From a bacterium HR10 (lineage in GTDB: Bacteria; Acidobacteriota; Blastocatellia; HR10), in assembly GCA_002923315.1 (NCBI GenBank), contig BEHM01000007.1, forward strand, positions 18,598 to 82,597: DNA of 64,000 bases. Reading direction: 5' to 3'. Under the pieces are notes generated by a model, which was not told the origin of the DNA, searched no databases, and saw only the letters and a list, made by a program, of their open reading frames with translations. Made by a program: the position numbers and the translations under genes. Below are positions 10,808 through 20,474 of this stretch, piece after piece. Each line of letters opens with the position of its first letter. Position 1 is the stretch's first letter.

Positions 10808-11385
10808 AAACATAGCCGGCTCGACACGGTCACCGAGGCGGCGGCCGCCACCTCTTTCGCGGCAATCATCCTCACGGGGTCCCCACGCGGGGTGCCCGCA
10901 CCGCCCGTCGCTTTCGCGTCGGTGGACCTGGAGGGGAGTCGGACTCCTCGACACGAATCTTTTCGACATCGCTTCGTCAGGCATCGGGGCGTGCCCGGCC
11001 GTCAGCTCATCCGCGCCCGACACATCGAGCACCGCCGAATATTGTAGGAGCGCACGGCCGTGCGCCCCTACCCCGGCGATTCGGGGGCGCACTGGCAGAT
11101 CGTGGGGCCGTCTGTTCCCCATTTTGCTCTCCCTCCCCTATGCCGTCCCTCTCGCCGTCCACCACACGAACGCGTTCGCGGCGTTCTTCTTCGCCGTGAC
11201 CGCGCATTTCATCCTCTTCGAAGTCGCGCATTGGCCAATCTGCATGAGGAGGAACAAAACGCACGCTGCGCTGCCAGTAGTCGGTCGCTTCCGCGCCCAT
11301 CAGATCGAACACCACCGGCCGCGTCACGAGCGGTCCGCCGTCGGCTACGGGTTCACCGTGCCCCCGCCCGTGGGGGACGCTCTGT

Positions 11386-12135
11386 TCAGAACTCGGACGT
11401 CGGACACCCCAACGCGGGGACCCTCCGCATGAGCCGCGATTCCACCTCCACTTCTCGCTGAACGACACGCCGCAGGTGCTCTCGATCAACGATCAGGGAG
11501 CCGTAACGCGACTGCAGGACGCCTTGCCTCTTCAACTCGTTCACGATGGCGTTCACGCGCTCGCGGGTGACACCGAGCATCCGCGCGAGTTCGTCTTGAG
11601 AGAATCTGACGATGCACACGGACGCGCCCGCCTGTTCTCGATCTCCCGCGCAGAGCCGATCGAGGAGCTTCACAAATCGCTGTCGGGCCGTCGAGAACGC
11701 CAGGTCTTCGATCTCCTCTTGCAATTCATGCACCCGTCGCATGAGCACGCGAATGAAGTTGATGGCGACTTCCGGTCGCCGCGCGCACAGCGAGAGGAAA
11801 TCCCGCTCCGTGAGCGCGCAGAGCCAGACATCGGTATGCGCTCTCGCTTCGGTCTTTCCTCGATCTTCGGCGGGCGCAAACAGCTCACCAAAGACATCGC
11901 CGCTTTTGAGCAGGCCGAGAATGATCTCCTTCCCTTCGCACGTGACCGCCTGGATGGCCACCTCTCCCTCTCCGATGATGTAGAGGGCGGGGGCCGACCG
12001 GCCCATGAGGTAAACGAACTGACCTGCAGAGAAATGGCGCATCGGCGCGATCCGCGAGAGCTCTTGCAGCTCTCGCTCGCTCAAGCTCTCGAAGATCCGC
12101 ACCTGACGCAGGCACCAGAAGCTCTCTCTGGCCAT
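11386..12135 (-). CDS. Crp/Fnr family transcriptional regulator
   Basis: cNMP-binding-like domain (GEGEVAIQAVTCEGKEIILGLLKSGDVFGELF) plus HTH (FSQDELARMLGVTRERVNAIVNELKRQGVL). Confidence 0.88.
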   Translation of the reverse strand: MARESFWCLRQVRIFESLSERELQELSRIAPMRHFSAGQFVYLMGRSAPALYIIGEGEVAIQAVTCEGKEIILGLLKSGDVFGELFAPAEDRGKTEARAHTDVWLCALTERDFLSLCARRPEVAINFIRVLMRRVHELQEEIEDLAFSTARQRFVKLLDRLCAGDREQAGASVCIVRFSQDELARMLGVTRERVNAIVNELKRQGVLQSRYGSLIVDREHLRRVVQREVEVESRLMRRVPALGCPTSEF

Positions 12136-12180
12136 CAGCTCCTCTCCGAGCGCATGTTCAGATCCCCGAGATCACCCGGT

Positions 12181-13578
12181 TCAGGGCGCTCCGACTTCCA
12201 GCACCTTTCTCGCTGAGGCCATCACCACCGGCGGATAGGTCGTCGCCAGGACATTCATGGAGCGCATCCGCGCCGGGATCTCCTCGTTCAGGATCTGCGC
12301 CCTCTCCTGCTCCGTCTTCGCCGCCTGTATTCGGGCGATGATGCCCTGCTGCATCCGGTTTTGCGCCTCCGGGGGCGGCGGAGCGAAGAAGATGTACGTC
12401 AGCGTCGCGTGCAACTTAATCCTCCGGCGAGTTCGAGGCCGGGGGAAGCGAAAAGACTCGCGGCGGGTCGTCTCGGCCTCGAGCACGACCTCAAATCCGC
12501 GACCGCTCACATTGTCCACCATGGCCGGCTCATAGCCCTCAGGGTCAACGAAATTGAATCCGTATTCCCTCGTATCGGAGAAGAGTTCGTCGCCTTGTTC
12601 GTCCTGTGCCCAGAACCTGAGCACGATGCGCGTCCTCGGCGGTCAGCCATTGGGAATGCTATGGCCCGTGAGATTCGTCAGTGCGACGGTGGCCCGGATC
12701 TCCTCGCCCGCCGGCTCGGCTTCGATCTCCATCCGCACGGCGCGTCTGAGCAACTCTTCGGATCGCCCCCCGGGGAAGGTGTGATCAACGCGCCCTCGGT
12801 CATCGCGATATCGCATCAGTCCAGCCAGCGCGTACAACATGTTTTTGACCCTGTCGAATCCGCTGAGCCGAACGACCTGTCGTTCTTCGCGCATGTGGCA
12901 GGATTGGCAGGTGATCCCTTCTCTGGCGTAAGACGTCTTCTTCCAGTCCCGGTTGACCGTGCAGCACGGCACACCCGTGACCTCGGGATTAGATGCGTAG
13001 ACCTGATGGGACACGACGGCGCGCGGGTTGTTGTAGTCGTGGCAGGCCGAACAGAGCTCCGACCGTCCAAATAAAGAGGTCCGCTTCACCTTGTGATAGG
13101 GAGGAGTCAACCCCACATCGAGCGCGATCGGCACCTTGGGGTCAGGCACATCCGTCACCCACTCGATGGAGTGGCAAATCGCACAGGTCACGCCTTCGCT
13201 TTTGATCTCGCCGCCGCTCAGCACCTGCTTGGCCAGTTCCGCCGAATTGTTCGTGATCTTCACTTCCGGTGCGTGGCAGTTGAAACAGAACTCGTAATTC
13301 GGGCCCCACACTTCGGGATTCGCTCCGCGCGTGTTGTAGGCGAAGATCGTCAACATGGCTCGAAAGGTGGGTTCATGAATGGAGCGGGCATGATAGGACC
13401 GCCGCCACTGGTTATAAATCTCCTCGTGGCACGGCTTACATGTCTCCGCCGAGGGCAATTCGGCGACCGACGTGTCTCTGGGAACGGCTCTCTCCGAGGG
13501 CCGGATGAACCAGAGCACTCCGGCGAAAATGAGGAGCGCCAAGACAGCGCCGAAGCCTACCTTTCTCATCACGATCAC
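12181..13578 (-). CDS. pentaheme c-type cytochrome, candidate selenoprotein (in-frame TGA at 12643-12645)
   Basis: Five CxxCH motifs (CKPCH, CFNCH, CAICH, CSACH, CQSCH). The 311-aa and 147-aa ORFs are in the same frame, separated only by a TGA in ...NLTGHSIPNG-U-PPRTRIVLRFWAQDEQG.... Confidence 0.75.
12606..12624 (-). promoter_or_regulatory. putative bacterial SECIS hairpin downstream of cytochrome TGA
   Basis: Minus strand GTGCTCAG-GTT-CTGGGCAC, 8-bp stem (one T.G), loop context AGGTTCT, 18 nt after TGA. Confidence 0.6.
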
Positions 13579-13591
13579 CTCCCCCCTGCGA

Positions 13592-14986
13592 TCAGGACCG
13601 CTCTCCCGGCCCGTCGCGGCTCAGTCGGATCGCTACGGGCCGCGCGATCCCGAAGAAGAACACCACGATTCCATACAGGAACAGGCTGAGCGCGCGACCG
13701 TTCCACTCATGGATGAGGTTGATGTATTCCACCACCTGGTACGGCACGCGTTTCATCAGCTCAAACGCGGCCCACAGGCCCACTCCCGTCACGAGCATGA
13801 CAGCGAGCAAAAAGGCGGTCATCCAATAGGCGACTTTGACCTTCCAGTCGGCTTCTGCAGCCGAGGGCCATGGGCGCCCCCGCAACTCGTCGAACGCGCG
13901 CCCGATATCTTCCTTTCGGATGAGCAACCGCCGGAGGAGGTCGCGACGCCTGGCCAAGAAGAGGATGTGCCCAATGAACCCCACGATCAGAGTCAGTCCG
14001 GCCAACCGGTGCACCAAACCACGAACGTCGGCACTGCCGAAGAGCCGAACGAACGGCCTCGTGACGCGGCCCATCATGTGGGCGATCATATCCCCCGAGC
14101 CGGAGGCGTACAGGAGTGTAATTCCGGAACTATCGAGCAACGTGTAGAGCACCAGAAGCAGGAGAATCTGAGCCGCAAACGAGCCGGTGAACACTCCCGA
14201 TGTCGAAGGTCGCGACTTTCCCTTGAGCGTGTGAGCGAGTTCCCGCACGCACGCGAGGGCGAATACCAGGATCACCATCGTCAGCAACATGTAGAAGACT
14301 TTGATGGGCAGCGCCAGCACGCCGATCCCGAAGAGGTTCTTTCGATAGAGCGTTCGCGATGTGGAGAGCGTTCCGAGATTGGCGGCCATGAGGGCCTTGT
14401 CGCTCTCGCGGCTCCCGCCATGACAGCCGGCGCATATGCGCCCGACGTTAGCGGCGTTGATGGGCGAAATCGGGTTGTCGCGAGGCAGCTCATGACCCAC
14501 ATGGCAATAGGTGCAGGCGGGGAGATTTCGTTTCCCCAGAGTCCAGTACTTCCCGTGAAAGTGGTCGAAGAAGACCCCGCGTTCTCGCTCATGGCAGCTC
14601 GAGCAGGTGGCGATGTCGCGCCCCGCGCTGAGGGGAGAGTTGGCCGTCGCGAACTCCCTTGTCCCATGCGAACGGTGGCAGGTCAAGCAGGTGATCTCGC
14701 GAGCCTTCTCCGCCGAAACGCCTTTGTGCTGGAGAAAGGCCTGGCCATGAACGCTGGCTTCGACCTCCCAGCGGGAGACCTCGTGACAACGGGTACAGGT
14801 CTCCAGGGCATACCGTTCGTCCGGACCCAAAGGGATCTCCGGCAATCGCCGAACTTCCCGCGATTTCAACTGAGCCATGACGAGTGCCCTTTCTGGCAGA
14901 TCACCGTGGGCCAGACCGACCGCGAGAACCGTGGCGAGGATCGCCAGCCACCCGAGTCTCTGTGTCCGAGCCGTCGAGCCGAGCAT
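13592..14986 (-). CDS. multiheme cytochrome c with C-terminal membrane (cytochrome b-type) domain
   Basis: CTRCH, CLTCH, CSSCH, CTYCH, CAGCH motifs followed by several TM helices. Confidence 0.85.
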   Translation of the reverse strand: MLGSTARTQRLGWLAILATVLAVGLAHGDLPERALVMAQLKSREVRRLPEIPLGPDERYALETCTRCHEVSRWEVEASVHGQAFLQHKGVSAEKAREITCLTCHRSHGTREFATANSPLSAGRDIATCSSCHERERGVFFDHFHGKYWTLGKRNLPACTYCHVGHELPRDNPISPINAANVGRICAGCHGGSRESDKALMAANLGTLSTSRTLYRKNLFGIGVLALPIKVFYMLLTMVILVFALACVRELAHTLKGKSRPSTSGVFTGSFAAQILLLLVLYTLLDSSGITLLYASGSGDMIAHMMGRVTRPFVRLFGSADVRGLVHRLAGLTLIVGFIGHILFLARRRDLLRRLLIRKEDIGRAFDELRGRPWPSAAEADWKVKVAYWMTAFLLAVMLVTGVGLWAAFELMKRVPYQVVEYINLIHEWNGRALSLFLYGIVVFFFGIARPVAIRLSRDGPGERS

Positions 14987-15066
14987 CGCAACCCCTTAGA
15001 AAGAGCCGAGAGACCCCGGCGTGAGACCACCGGCGGACAAAGAGCGCATCACGCCGGAGCCGGCTC

Positions 15067-15525
15067 TCATCTGGTCGCCGCATCCACGAGCTTCTGCACC
15101 ATGCCATCCATCTGCTGACCCACTGCCGCGAGCTTCGGATTCTTGTAATGCGAGAGCAAGTACGAGGGCCGGTAGTACAGGACGACCACTTCGCCGTTAT
15201 CCAGCTCGCGCACGGCAATGCGCATGGGCATCTCCAGCGCCGCCTTCGGCTCGGCGCCCATCAACATGGCCCCCATCTGTGGGCGCCCGAAGAGAATGGT
15301 GACGCTGTTTTTGCTCTGCACACCGATCATGGCCAACATGTTTTTGTGGTTGGCTTCAAACAGCACCATCATCTGGTTCTGTTCAATGGCCTTCTTCAAT
15401 CGAGATACGGTATCGGCAAAACTGTTTTTCGATTTCACGACCACGGGCTCACCCGCCCTTTGGGCCAGGGCGGGAAGTCCCACGAGGAACAAGACCACGA
15501 GCGCGAAGGATATCCGATTCTTCAT
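15067..15525 (-). CDS. DUF302 domain-containing secreted protein
   Basis: Signal peptide; VVVKSKNSFADTVSRLKKAIEQNQMMVLFEANHKNMLAMIGVQSKNSVTILFGRPQMG...MPMRIAVREL. Confidence 0.75.
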   Translation of the reverse strand: MKNRISFALVVLFLVGLPALAQRAGEPVVVKSKNSFADTVSRLKKAIEQNQMMVLFEANHKNMLAMIGVQSKNSVTILFGRPQMGAMLMGAEPKAALEMPMRIAVRELDNGEVVVLYYRPSYLLSHYKNPKLAAVGQQMDGMVQKLVDAATR

Positions 15526-15605
15526 TTTTCGCTCCCTCCATTTTGAGGATGTGGAGGAGCCACTTCGCCTCCATCGCCCGGAGGTCGGATGGCCCTCTTG
15601 ACCGG

Positions 15606-15986
15606 CTAGGCACAGCAGGCGTCGCTGGTGACCGTCGCGGGTCGCCGCTGCACCTGGCTCTCATACAGCAGCAGCGCCTTATGCACCCACGCTTCGCCCG
15701 GGCAGCCGCCCATCGCCATCGCTACATTCAACATCTCGATCATCTCTTCCCGCGTGACGCCGAGAGCGATGGCTTTCTCAACGTACATCCGCACGCACGG
15801 CTCGCACTTGATGATGGTGGAGATGGCCAGCGCCGTGAGCACCTTCACCTTCGCGGGGAAGAGGCCATCGGCATAGGCGACTTCCCGAATGCGAGCCAGG
15901 GCGTCATGAATCTCAGGACTCAACTCTGCCAAGTCTACGGTGATCATCCCCGTTCTTGCGTCTCTCGCCATCTTTTCTCCCTCCAA
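15606..15986 (-). CDS. carboxymuconolactone decarboxylase / AhpD-like protein
   Basis: ALAISTIIKCEPCVRMYVEKAIALGVTREEMIEMLNVAMAMGG (CxxC of AhpD-like fold). Confidence 0.85.
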   Translation of the reverse strand: MEGEKMARDARTGMITVDLAELSPEIHDALARIREVAYADGLFPAKVKVLTALAISTIIKCEPCVRMYVEKAIALGVTREEMIEMLNVAMAMGGCPGEAWVHKALLLYESQVQRRPATVTSDACCA

Positions 15987-16064
15987 AAATGTTCCCGCGG
16001 CGCAAGCCCGACAGCTTGCGCTTCCCTCTCCCCGGTTCGGATCAACCGGGGAGGAGCTTCACCG

Positions 16065-16925
16065 TCACGGTTGAGCCGCGCGCACCGCTCCGACCTTGTA
16101 GCCGAGCCGGTCAATCGCGGCTTTGAGCTGCTCCGTACGGACTTTCGCCGGATCGTACTCAACCACGGCTTGACCCTTTTCATAGCTCGCTTCTACGGAC
16201 TTGACGCCCGGCAACCGCTTGAGCGCCTGCTCGACATTCACCGCACAGCCGGCGCAGTCCATGCCGCGGATTTCGATCGTCGCGCGAGCCAAAGCAGGCA
16301 CGTCTTGCAGATTGCGGATTGCGGCGGTGGTGGATGGCGCGCTCGCTGCCGACGTTTCGGCGGCTGAGCCCGCACCCCGAACAGCCTCTCCGTTCGCCTT
16401 CGATGCTGAGCCCCCTCCTCCAACGGATCCTCCACTTCGCGCCGATTCGGCCGCCAGCGCGGGCGAGTCGGTTTGAGGAGGTCGAGACGGCACTCGCTCA
16501 ACGGGTTCCGCCCCCGTCAGCTCGTTCGTTCGTGACCGCAAATGGCTTGCCGAATCAGCCTGCGTCTCCTGCTTGGGTGAGAGCAGCGCCCAGACCGCCC
16601 CAGAGTAATACGGAAACGCGGCGAAGGCGATGACCAGCCCCGTGGCCAACCACAGCAGGATCTTATTCCACCGACCCACCGACGGACGCGTCGCGCATAC
16701 GCTCCCATCGGCACAGTGCACGTCCTGCTTGCGATAGGTGAAATAAAACCCCAGCCCGAGCAGTCCAAAGGTCAACCCCAGCAAATAGGGCCGCCAGGCC
16801 TCGAACACGGCCGCCGCGCCGAAACTCCCCAACCCAACGACCGCGGCCACAATCGGTCCCAGGCAGCAGAGCGACGCCGTAATGGCCGCAATCACGGATG
16901 CGACAAGCGTTGTCTCTCTTTTCAT
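16065..16925 (-). CDS. MerT-like mercuric transporter fused to C-terminal HMA (MerP-like) domain
   Basis: MKRETTLVASVIAAITASLCCLGPIVAAVVGLGSFGAAAVFEAWRPYLLGLTFGLLGLGFYFTYRK...IEIRGMDCAGCAVNVEQALKRLPGV. Confidence 0.88.
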   Translation of the reverse strand: MKRETTLVASVIAAITASLCCLGPIVAAVVGLGSFGAAAVFEAWRPYLLGLTFGLLGLGFYFTYRKQDVHCADGSVCATRPSVGRWNKILLWLATGLVIAFAAFPYYSGAVWALLSPKQETQADSASHLRSRTNELTGAEPVERVPSRPPQTDSPALAAESARSGGSVGGGGSASKANGEAVRGAGSAAETSAASAPSTTAAIRNLQDVPALARATIEIRGMDCAGCAVNVEQALKRLPGVKSVEASYEKGQAVVEYDPAKVRTEQLKAAIDRLGYKVGAVRAAQP

Positions 16926-17083
16926 GGTTTGTACCCTCCATCGTTTGTTCGCTGAGAGAAGCCCCGAAGAAAATCCTCGATGACCGGACAGGCCAGGTCG
17001 CCGGCGATAGCCCGCTCGCACGTGGCTTCGTATCCCGCCAACTCGCGCCTCAACCGTTTGATCTCTTCGGACATCACCGACAT
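16922..17083 (-). pseudogene. truncated MerR-family regulator (C-terminal effector-binding part only)
   Basis: MSVMSEEIKRLRRELAGYEATCERAIAGDLACPVIEDFLRGFSQRTNDGGYKP is homologous to the C-terminus of the MerR at 21320-21760 (EEIKRLRRELSAYKAACERAVAGRKSCPVIEDFL) but has no HTH. Confidence 0.65.
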
Positions 17084-17094
17084 CTCAGGCTCAG

Positions 17095-17126
17095 AGTGTA
17101 ATCCATGGAGCGAACTCCAGGGTCAA
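17095..17126 (-). promoter_or_regulatory. MerR-type promoter/operator
   Basis: Minus-strand TTGACC-CTGGAGTTCGCTCCATGGAT-TACACT: -35/-10-like boxes with a ~20-bp spacer containing a dyad (CTGGAG/CTCCAG-like). Confidence 0.65.
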
Positions 17127-17452
17127 GTGCCTTTTCTCTGAAAGGGACCCTGTGCGTGTTTAGCGTCTCAAGCACCAAAGGTGCGAAAGGTCATGGCGCA
17201 GCGCGCCGGAGAGGCAATGGTTGGGTTCGATCAAGTCCCTATCGGGATACCACCCATCGCCTCGCCGACGATCGTTATTTCGCCCCTTCAGGCTCTGATC
17301 GGGGTATACGCGTGGAGTGCCCCCATGGCGGACCAGCGGCTTTCCCAGTGCGTCGCGCTGGACTATTGCATTTCGCCCCCTTGGGGCCGGGGAACACTTC
17401 ACCTTCACACTCAACCCGGACTTTCCGACCTCCTCCCGGTGAATCAACCGGG

Positions 17453-17985
17453 TTATTGGCTGGGGCGGTGTGATGCTAAGTCGAAACTCTCTACGGCCAG
17501 GACGAACGCGCCGCCTTTTCGCTCGAGCAGTTTCCCCCTCAGCGTGATCTCCTGATTCTGAACCCCTTCCGTGGCCTTCAGCTTCTTGAAACGTTCGTTC
17601 TTGGCGAGGACGAACACCTCTCTCCCGTTTCGAGGCGTAATGGTCCACTCCTTCGCAGTTGAGGTGACCCGCCCAACAACCGTGATCTCGATCTCTTTGA
17701 CGGGATCAAAACCCAACTCGTCCTTGAGCACCGAGAGGATTCTCCTCACCTCGAACGGGGCTTGGGCACTGGCCTCAAGCTCGACAACACCGGCGCGCGA
17801 GTAGTTCGCCTTCTCGACGCCATCCTGGCGCCGGAGCAGAGCCCTCACCGTCTCCGGTCAAAGGACCTTCAGCGCCTTTTCGCCTCGACATCGCCGACCA
17901 CCTTGAGACGAATCGGCGCCTCCTGCGCTCCCACTGGTAAAGAGGCACAAAACAAGAGCAGTACGATCATTGAGACTCTCGTCAT
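17453..17985 (-). CDS. secreted HMA-like protein, candidate selenoprotein (TGA 17858-17860), apparent -1 frameshift at A4 run 17877-17880
   Basis: Signal peptide frame MTRVSMIVLLLFCASLPVGAQEAPIRLKVVGDVEAK, then after a -1 shift KALKVL-U-PETVRALLRRQDGVEKANYSRAG... joining the 131-aa ORF. U aligns with U of the paralogue at 24701-25264 (12 residues before GV). Confidence 0.5.
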
Positions 17986-18137
17986 AATCGCCCCCTCCTC
18001 AGAAAAGAGTGGCGCAGACTTCAGCCTGCGCGAGGTTTTCATCGTTTCTGGGCGTCCTCATGGACGCCATGGATAACTCCCCGAAACTCATGAGTGTGGA
18101 GAGAAACCCGGTAGCTCGCTTCGCCCGGCCGATCTCA

Positions 18138-18533
18138 TCAGCCGACGGAATTCCTCCGCCGATACTTTCCCCACACTCGTTCCGGCAGCAAAGTCAAGGC
18201 GCAGCCGCCCAGGATCACGGCCACGCCGATCCCCATCCACCCTGTGGCCGAGAGCGACACCAACCCCACACCGTGAGCCAAAGAGACACCCGCCCCGATC
18301 AAAAACAACGGCCCCGTGAAATAACAATGCACTCGGCCACAGCGAGCGGCATTCACAAGGCAACCCGCGCCCGCTACACCAAGCGAAACCGTCCAGAGCA
18401 CCGCCCGAACAATCGGGTCGGTGAAAAAGCCAACCATGAAGACCGCGAGCGGCAGTTTCCACACAATCAGCGAAACCCACTTGCTCGCGACGAGATCTCT
18501 CGGCTCAACATCGCCACAGCATTCTGTCCTCAC
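18138..18533 (-). CDS. small integral membrane protein (hypothetical, mer-associated by position)
   Basis: MRTECCGDVEPRDLVASKWVSLIVWKLPLAVFMVGFFTDPIV...GRVHCYFTGPLFLIGAGVSL: 4 predicted TM helices, between metal-handling genes. Confidence 0.6.
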   Translation of the reverse strand: MRTECCGDVEPRDLVASKWVSLIVWKLPLAVFMVGFFTDPIVRAVLWTVSLGVAGAGCLVNAARCGRVHCYFTGPLFLIGAGVSLAHGVGLVSLSATGWMGIGVAVILGGCALTLLPERVWGKYRRRNSVG

Positions 18534-18542
18534 GGCCTCACC

Positions 18543-19070
18543 TCACGTCTCCGTCACGGCGCAGCCATCGGGCATCGGGGCCGCGACAGCTTCTTCCCGC
18601 GTCCTTGTCGAATCCGATCGCTTCAAGAGTCTGATCGCGATCTCGGTCACCACGCCCAGGCAGCACCGGCCCGATGGGTTCATGATCTCACACGCGCATC
18701 GGCCGGCCTTGACCTGCGCCTTGATGTAATCGGGAATCGTCGTGCGTCCCGTCGAGGCGATCTCATCGCGCACCATCTTCTCCGTGATGCCGAAGCAATA
18801 GCAGATCGGCACCGGATCCTCGGTCTCCTTCACTCCCACCCGCACGCGCACGTCACTTTTGTAGAAGCGCGCATCGGCCTCGTTGGAGAAGTACACGACC
18901 GGACACGTGGGCGTCGCGCAGAAAAAGTGAGGATGATCGGTAAGACGCGCCACTGCCGATTCTACGAGCAGGTGCTCCATCGTCCGCCGCGCGACGGACT
19001 TTCCTTTCCGCCCGCACACGCGGCAGTGAGCAGAATAGACCGCGACCGGCACCTGACAACATTTGGACAT
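18543..19070 (-). CDS. iron-sulfur CopZ-like metallochaperone
   Basis: Cys-rich: N-terminal CCQV/CRVCG zinc-binding segment and CYCFGITEKMVRDEI...RCACEIMNPSGRCCLG [2Fe-2S]-like motif. Confidence 0.75.
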   Translation of the reverse strand: MSKCCQVPVAVYSAHCRVCGRKGKSVARRTMEHLLVESAVARLTDHPHFFCATPTCPVVYFSNEADARFYKSDVRVRVGVKETEDPVPICYCFGITEKMVRDEIASTGRTTIPDYIKAQVKAGRCACEIMNPSGRCCLGVVTEIAIRLLKRSDSTRTREEAVAAPMPDGCAVTET

Positions 19071-19106
19071 GAGTCTTTCACCTCCTTGAACGACCGGGCT
19101 CGTCTG

Positions 19107-20474
19107 TCAGACCATGTAGCTCACGTCCGACGAGCTGCTCGGATAGGCATAAGGCATCCGCTTCAGATCAGCCGCGCGAAGCCCCAGCCTGATGGCCAGA
19201 CCAAACAGATTGATGACCTCTTCAGCATGCGGGCCCAAAAGATGCGCGCCGAGAATCCGATCGCTCCCCTCCTCGACGAGCACCTTGAACCCGGAATGCG
19301 TCATTCCCACTCGGCGCGACGAATACCAGCCGGATGTATCCCCGCGCTTGACCGTGAACGTCAGCCCCTCTTCGCGAGCTTTCTCCTCATGCATCCCCAC
19401 CGAGGCCAGAGGCGGGATCGTGAAGACGACCGTCGGCACACCGGTGTAATCCGGGCGGCGGTGATTCCCTTCGAGGAGATTACTGGCCACGACCTGCCCT
19501 TCGATGGCGGCCACGGGCGTCAGCGGCGGGCCGCCGCTGGCCGCCACATCGCCGGCCGCATAGACCGCCGGATTCGAGACGCTCTGAAGATATTCGTTGA
19601 CGAGGACGCCTCGCCGATCGCTCGCCACGCCCGCCACGTCCAGCTTGAGATCCTCGATGTCCGGCACGCGCCCCGCACCGTGCACCACGAGATCGGCTTC
19701 AAACGTGTGCTCAACGCCTCCAGCGCGAGCTTTCACGATCAGGCCGCCCGATCGCCGCTCGATGGCCTCAACCGATGTGTCGAGTCGAACGTCTATGCCG
19801 AGGTCTCGCGTCGCCCGCACGAGCTGATCCACCAGATCCGGATCGAATCCTTTCAGCGGACGCGCTCCTCGGTGGAGGATCCGAACGTGAGCGCCCGCCC
19901 GCGCCGCCACATGCGCGAACTCGAAGGAGATATACCCCCCGCCGACGAACACGATGCGCTCCGGGAGCCGGTCCAGCTCCAGGAACTCATCGCTCGTCGT
20001 CAGGAACTCTTCGCCCGGAATCCCGAGCCGGGCCGGGCGCGCGCCCGTCGCGATGACCACATGCCGAGCCGCCAGCTCTTCATCCCCCACGGCGACGGCC
20101 GTCGGAGCCACGAACCGAGCTCGACCATGCACGGTCACGATCCCGGCTTGAGCGAATCGCTTCTCTCGGTTCTCCGGAATCGGATCGGTGAACGTGCGCT
20201 TGAAGCGCATCAGGTCCGACCACTCGATCCGACACCCATCCGAGGCGATCCCTTTGCCCGTCATCCTGCGCGCCCAGTCCACGACTTCGGCGGCTCCCAC
20301 GAGAACTTTCTTCGGATCGCAACCCCGCAAGGCGCACGTCCCGCCAAACGGCCTCGAATCAATGACGGCGACGCTCCATCCGGCTGCCCGACACCGATAG
20401 GCCACCGTCGCAGCCGCCGTCCCCGTCCCGATGACGATGAGATCGAATTGTCGCGCCATGATCGCCTTCCTCAC
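19107..20474 (-). CDS. FAD-dependent pyridine nucleotide-disulfide oxidoreductase, mercuric-reductase-like
   Basis: GTGTAAATVAYRCRAAGWSVAVIDSRPFGGTCALRGCDPKKVLVGAAEVVDWA; NAD-binding GGGYISFEFAHVAARAG. Confidence 0.88.
   Translation of the reverse strand: MRKAIMARQFDLIVIGTGTAAATVAYRCRAAGWSVAVIDSRPFGGTCALRGCDPKKVLVGAAEVVDWARRMTGKGIASDGCRIEWSDLMRFKRTFTDPIPENREKRFAQAGIVTVHGRARFVAPTAVAVGDEELAARHVVIATGARPARLGIPGEEFLTTSDEFLELDRLPERIVFVGGGYISFEFAHVAARAGAHVRILHRGARPLKGFDPDLVDQLVRATRDLGIDVRLDTSVEAIERRSGGLIVKARAGGVEHTFEADLVVHGAGRVPDIEDLKLDVAGVASDRRGVLVNEYLQSVSNPAVYAAGDVAASGGPPLTPVAAIEGQVVASNLLEGNHRRPDYTGVPTVVFTIPPLASVGMHEEKAREEGLTFTVKRGDTSGWYSSRRVGMTHSGFKVLVEEGSDRILGAHLLGPHAEEVINLFGLAIRLGLRAADLKRMPYAYPSSSSDVSYMV

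Noticed and set aside
10802-11385. Candidate ORFs between the small membrane protein and Crp/Fnr genes
   Set aside because: Frames conflict and no recognisable protein; region is dominated by palindromic repeats.
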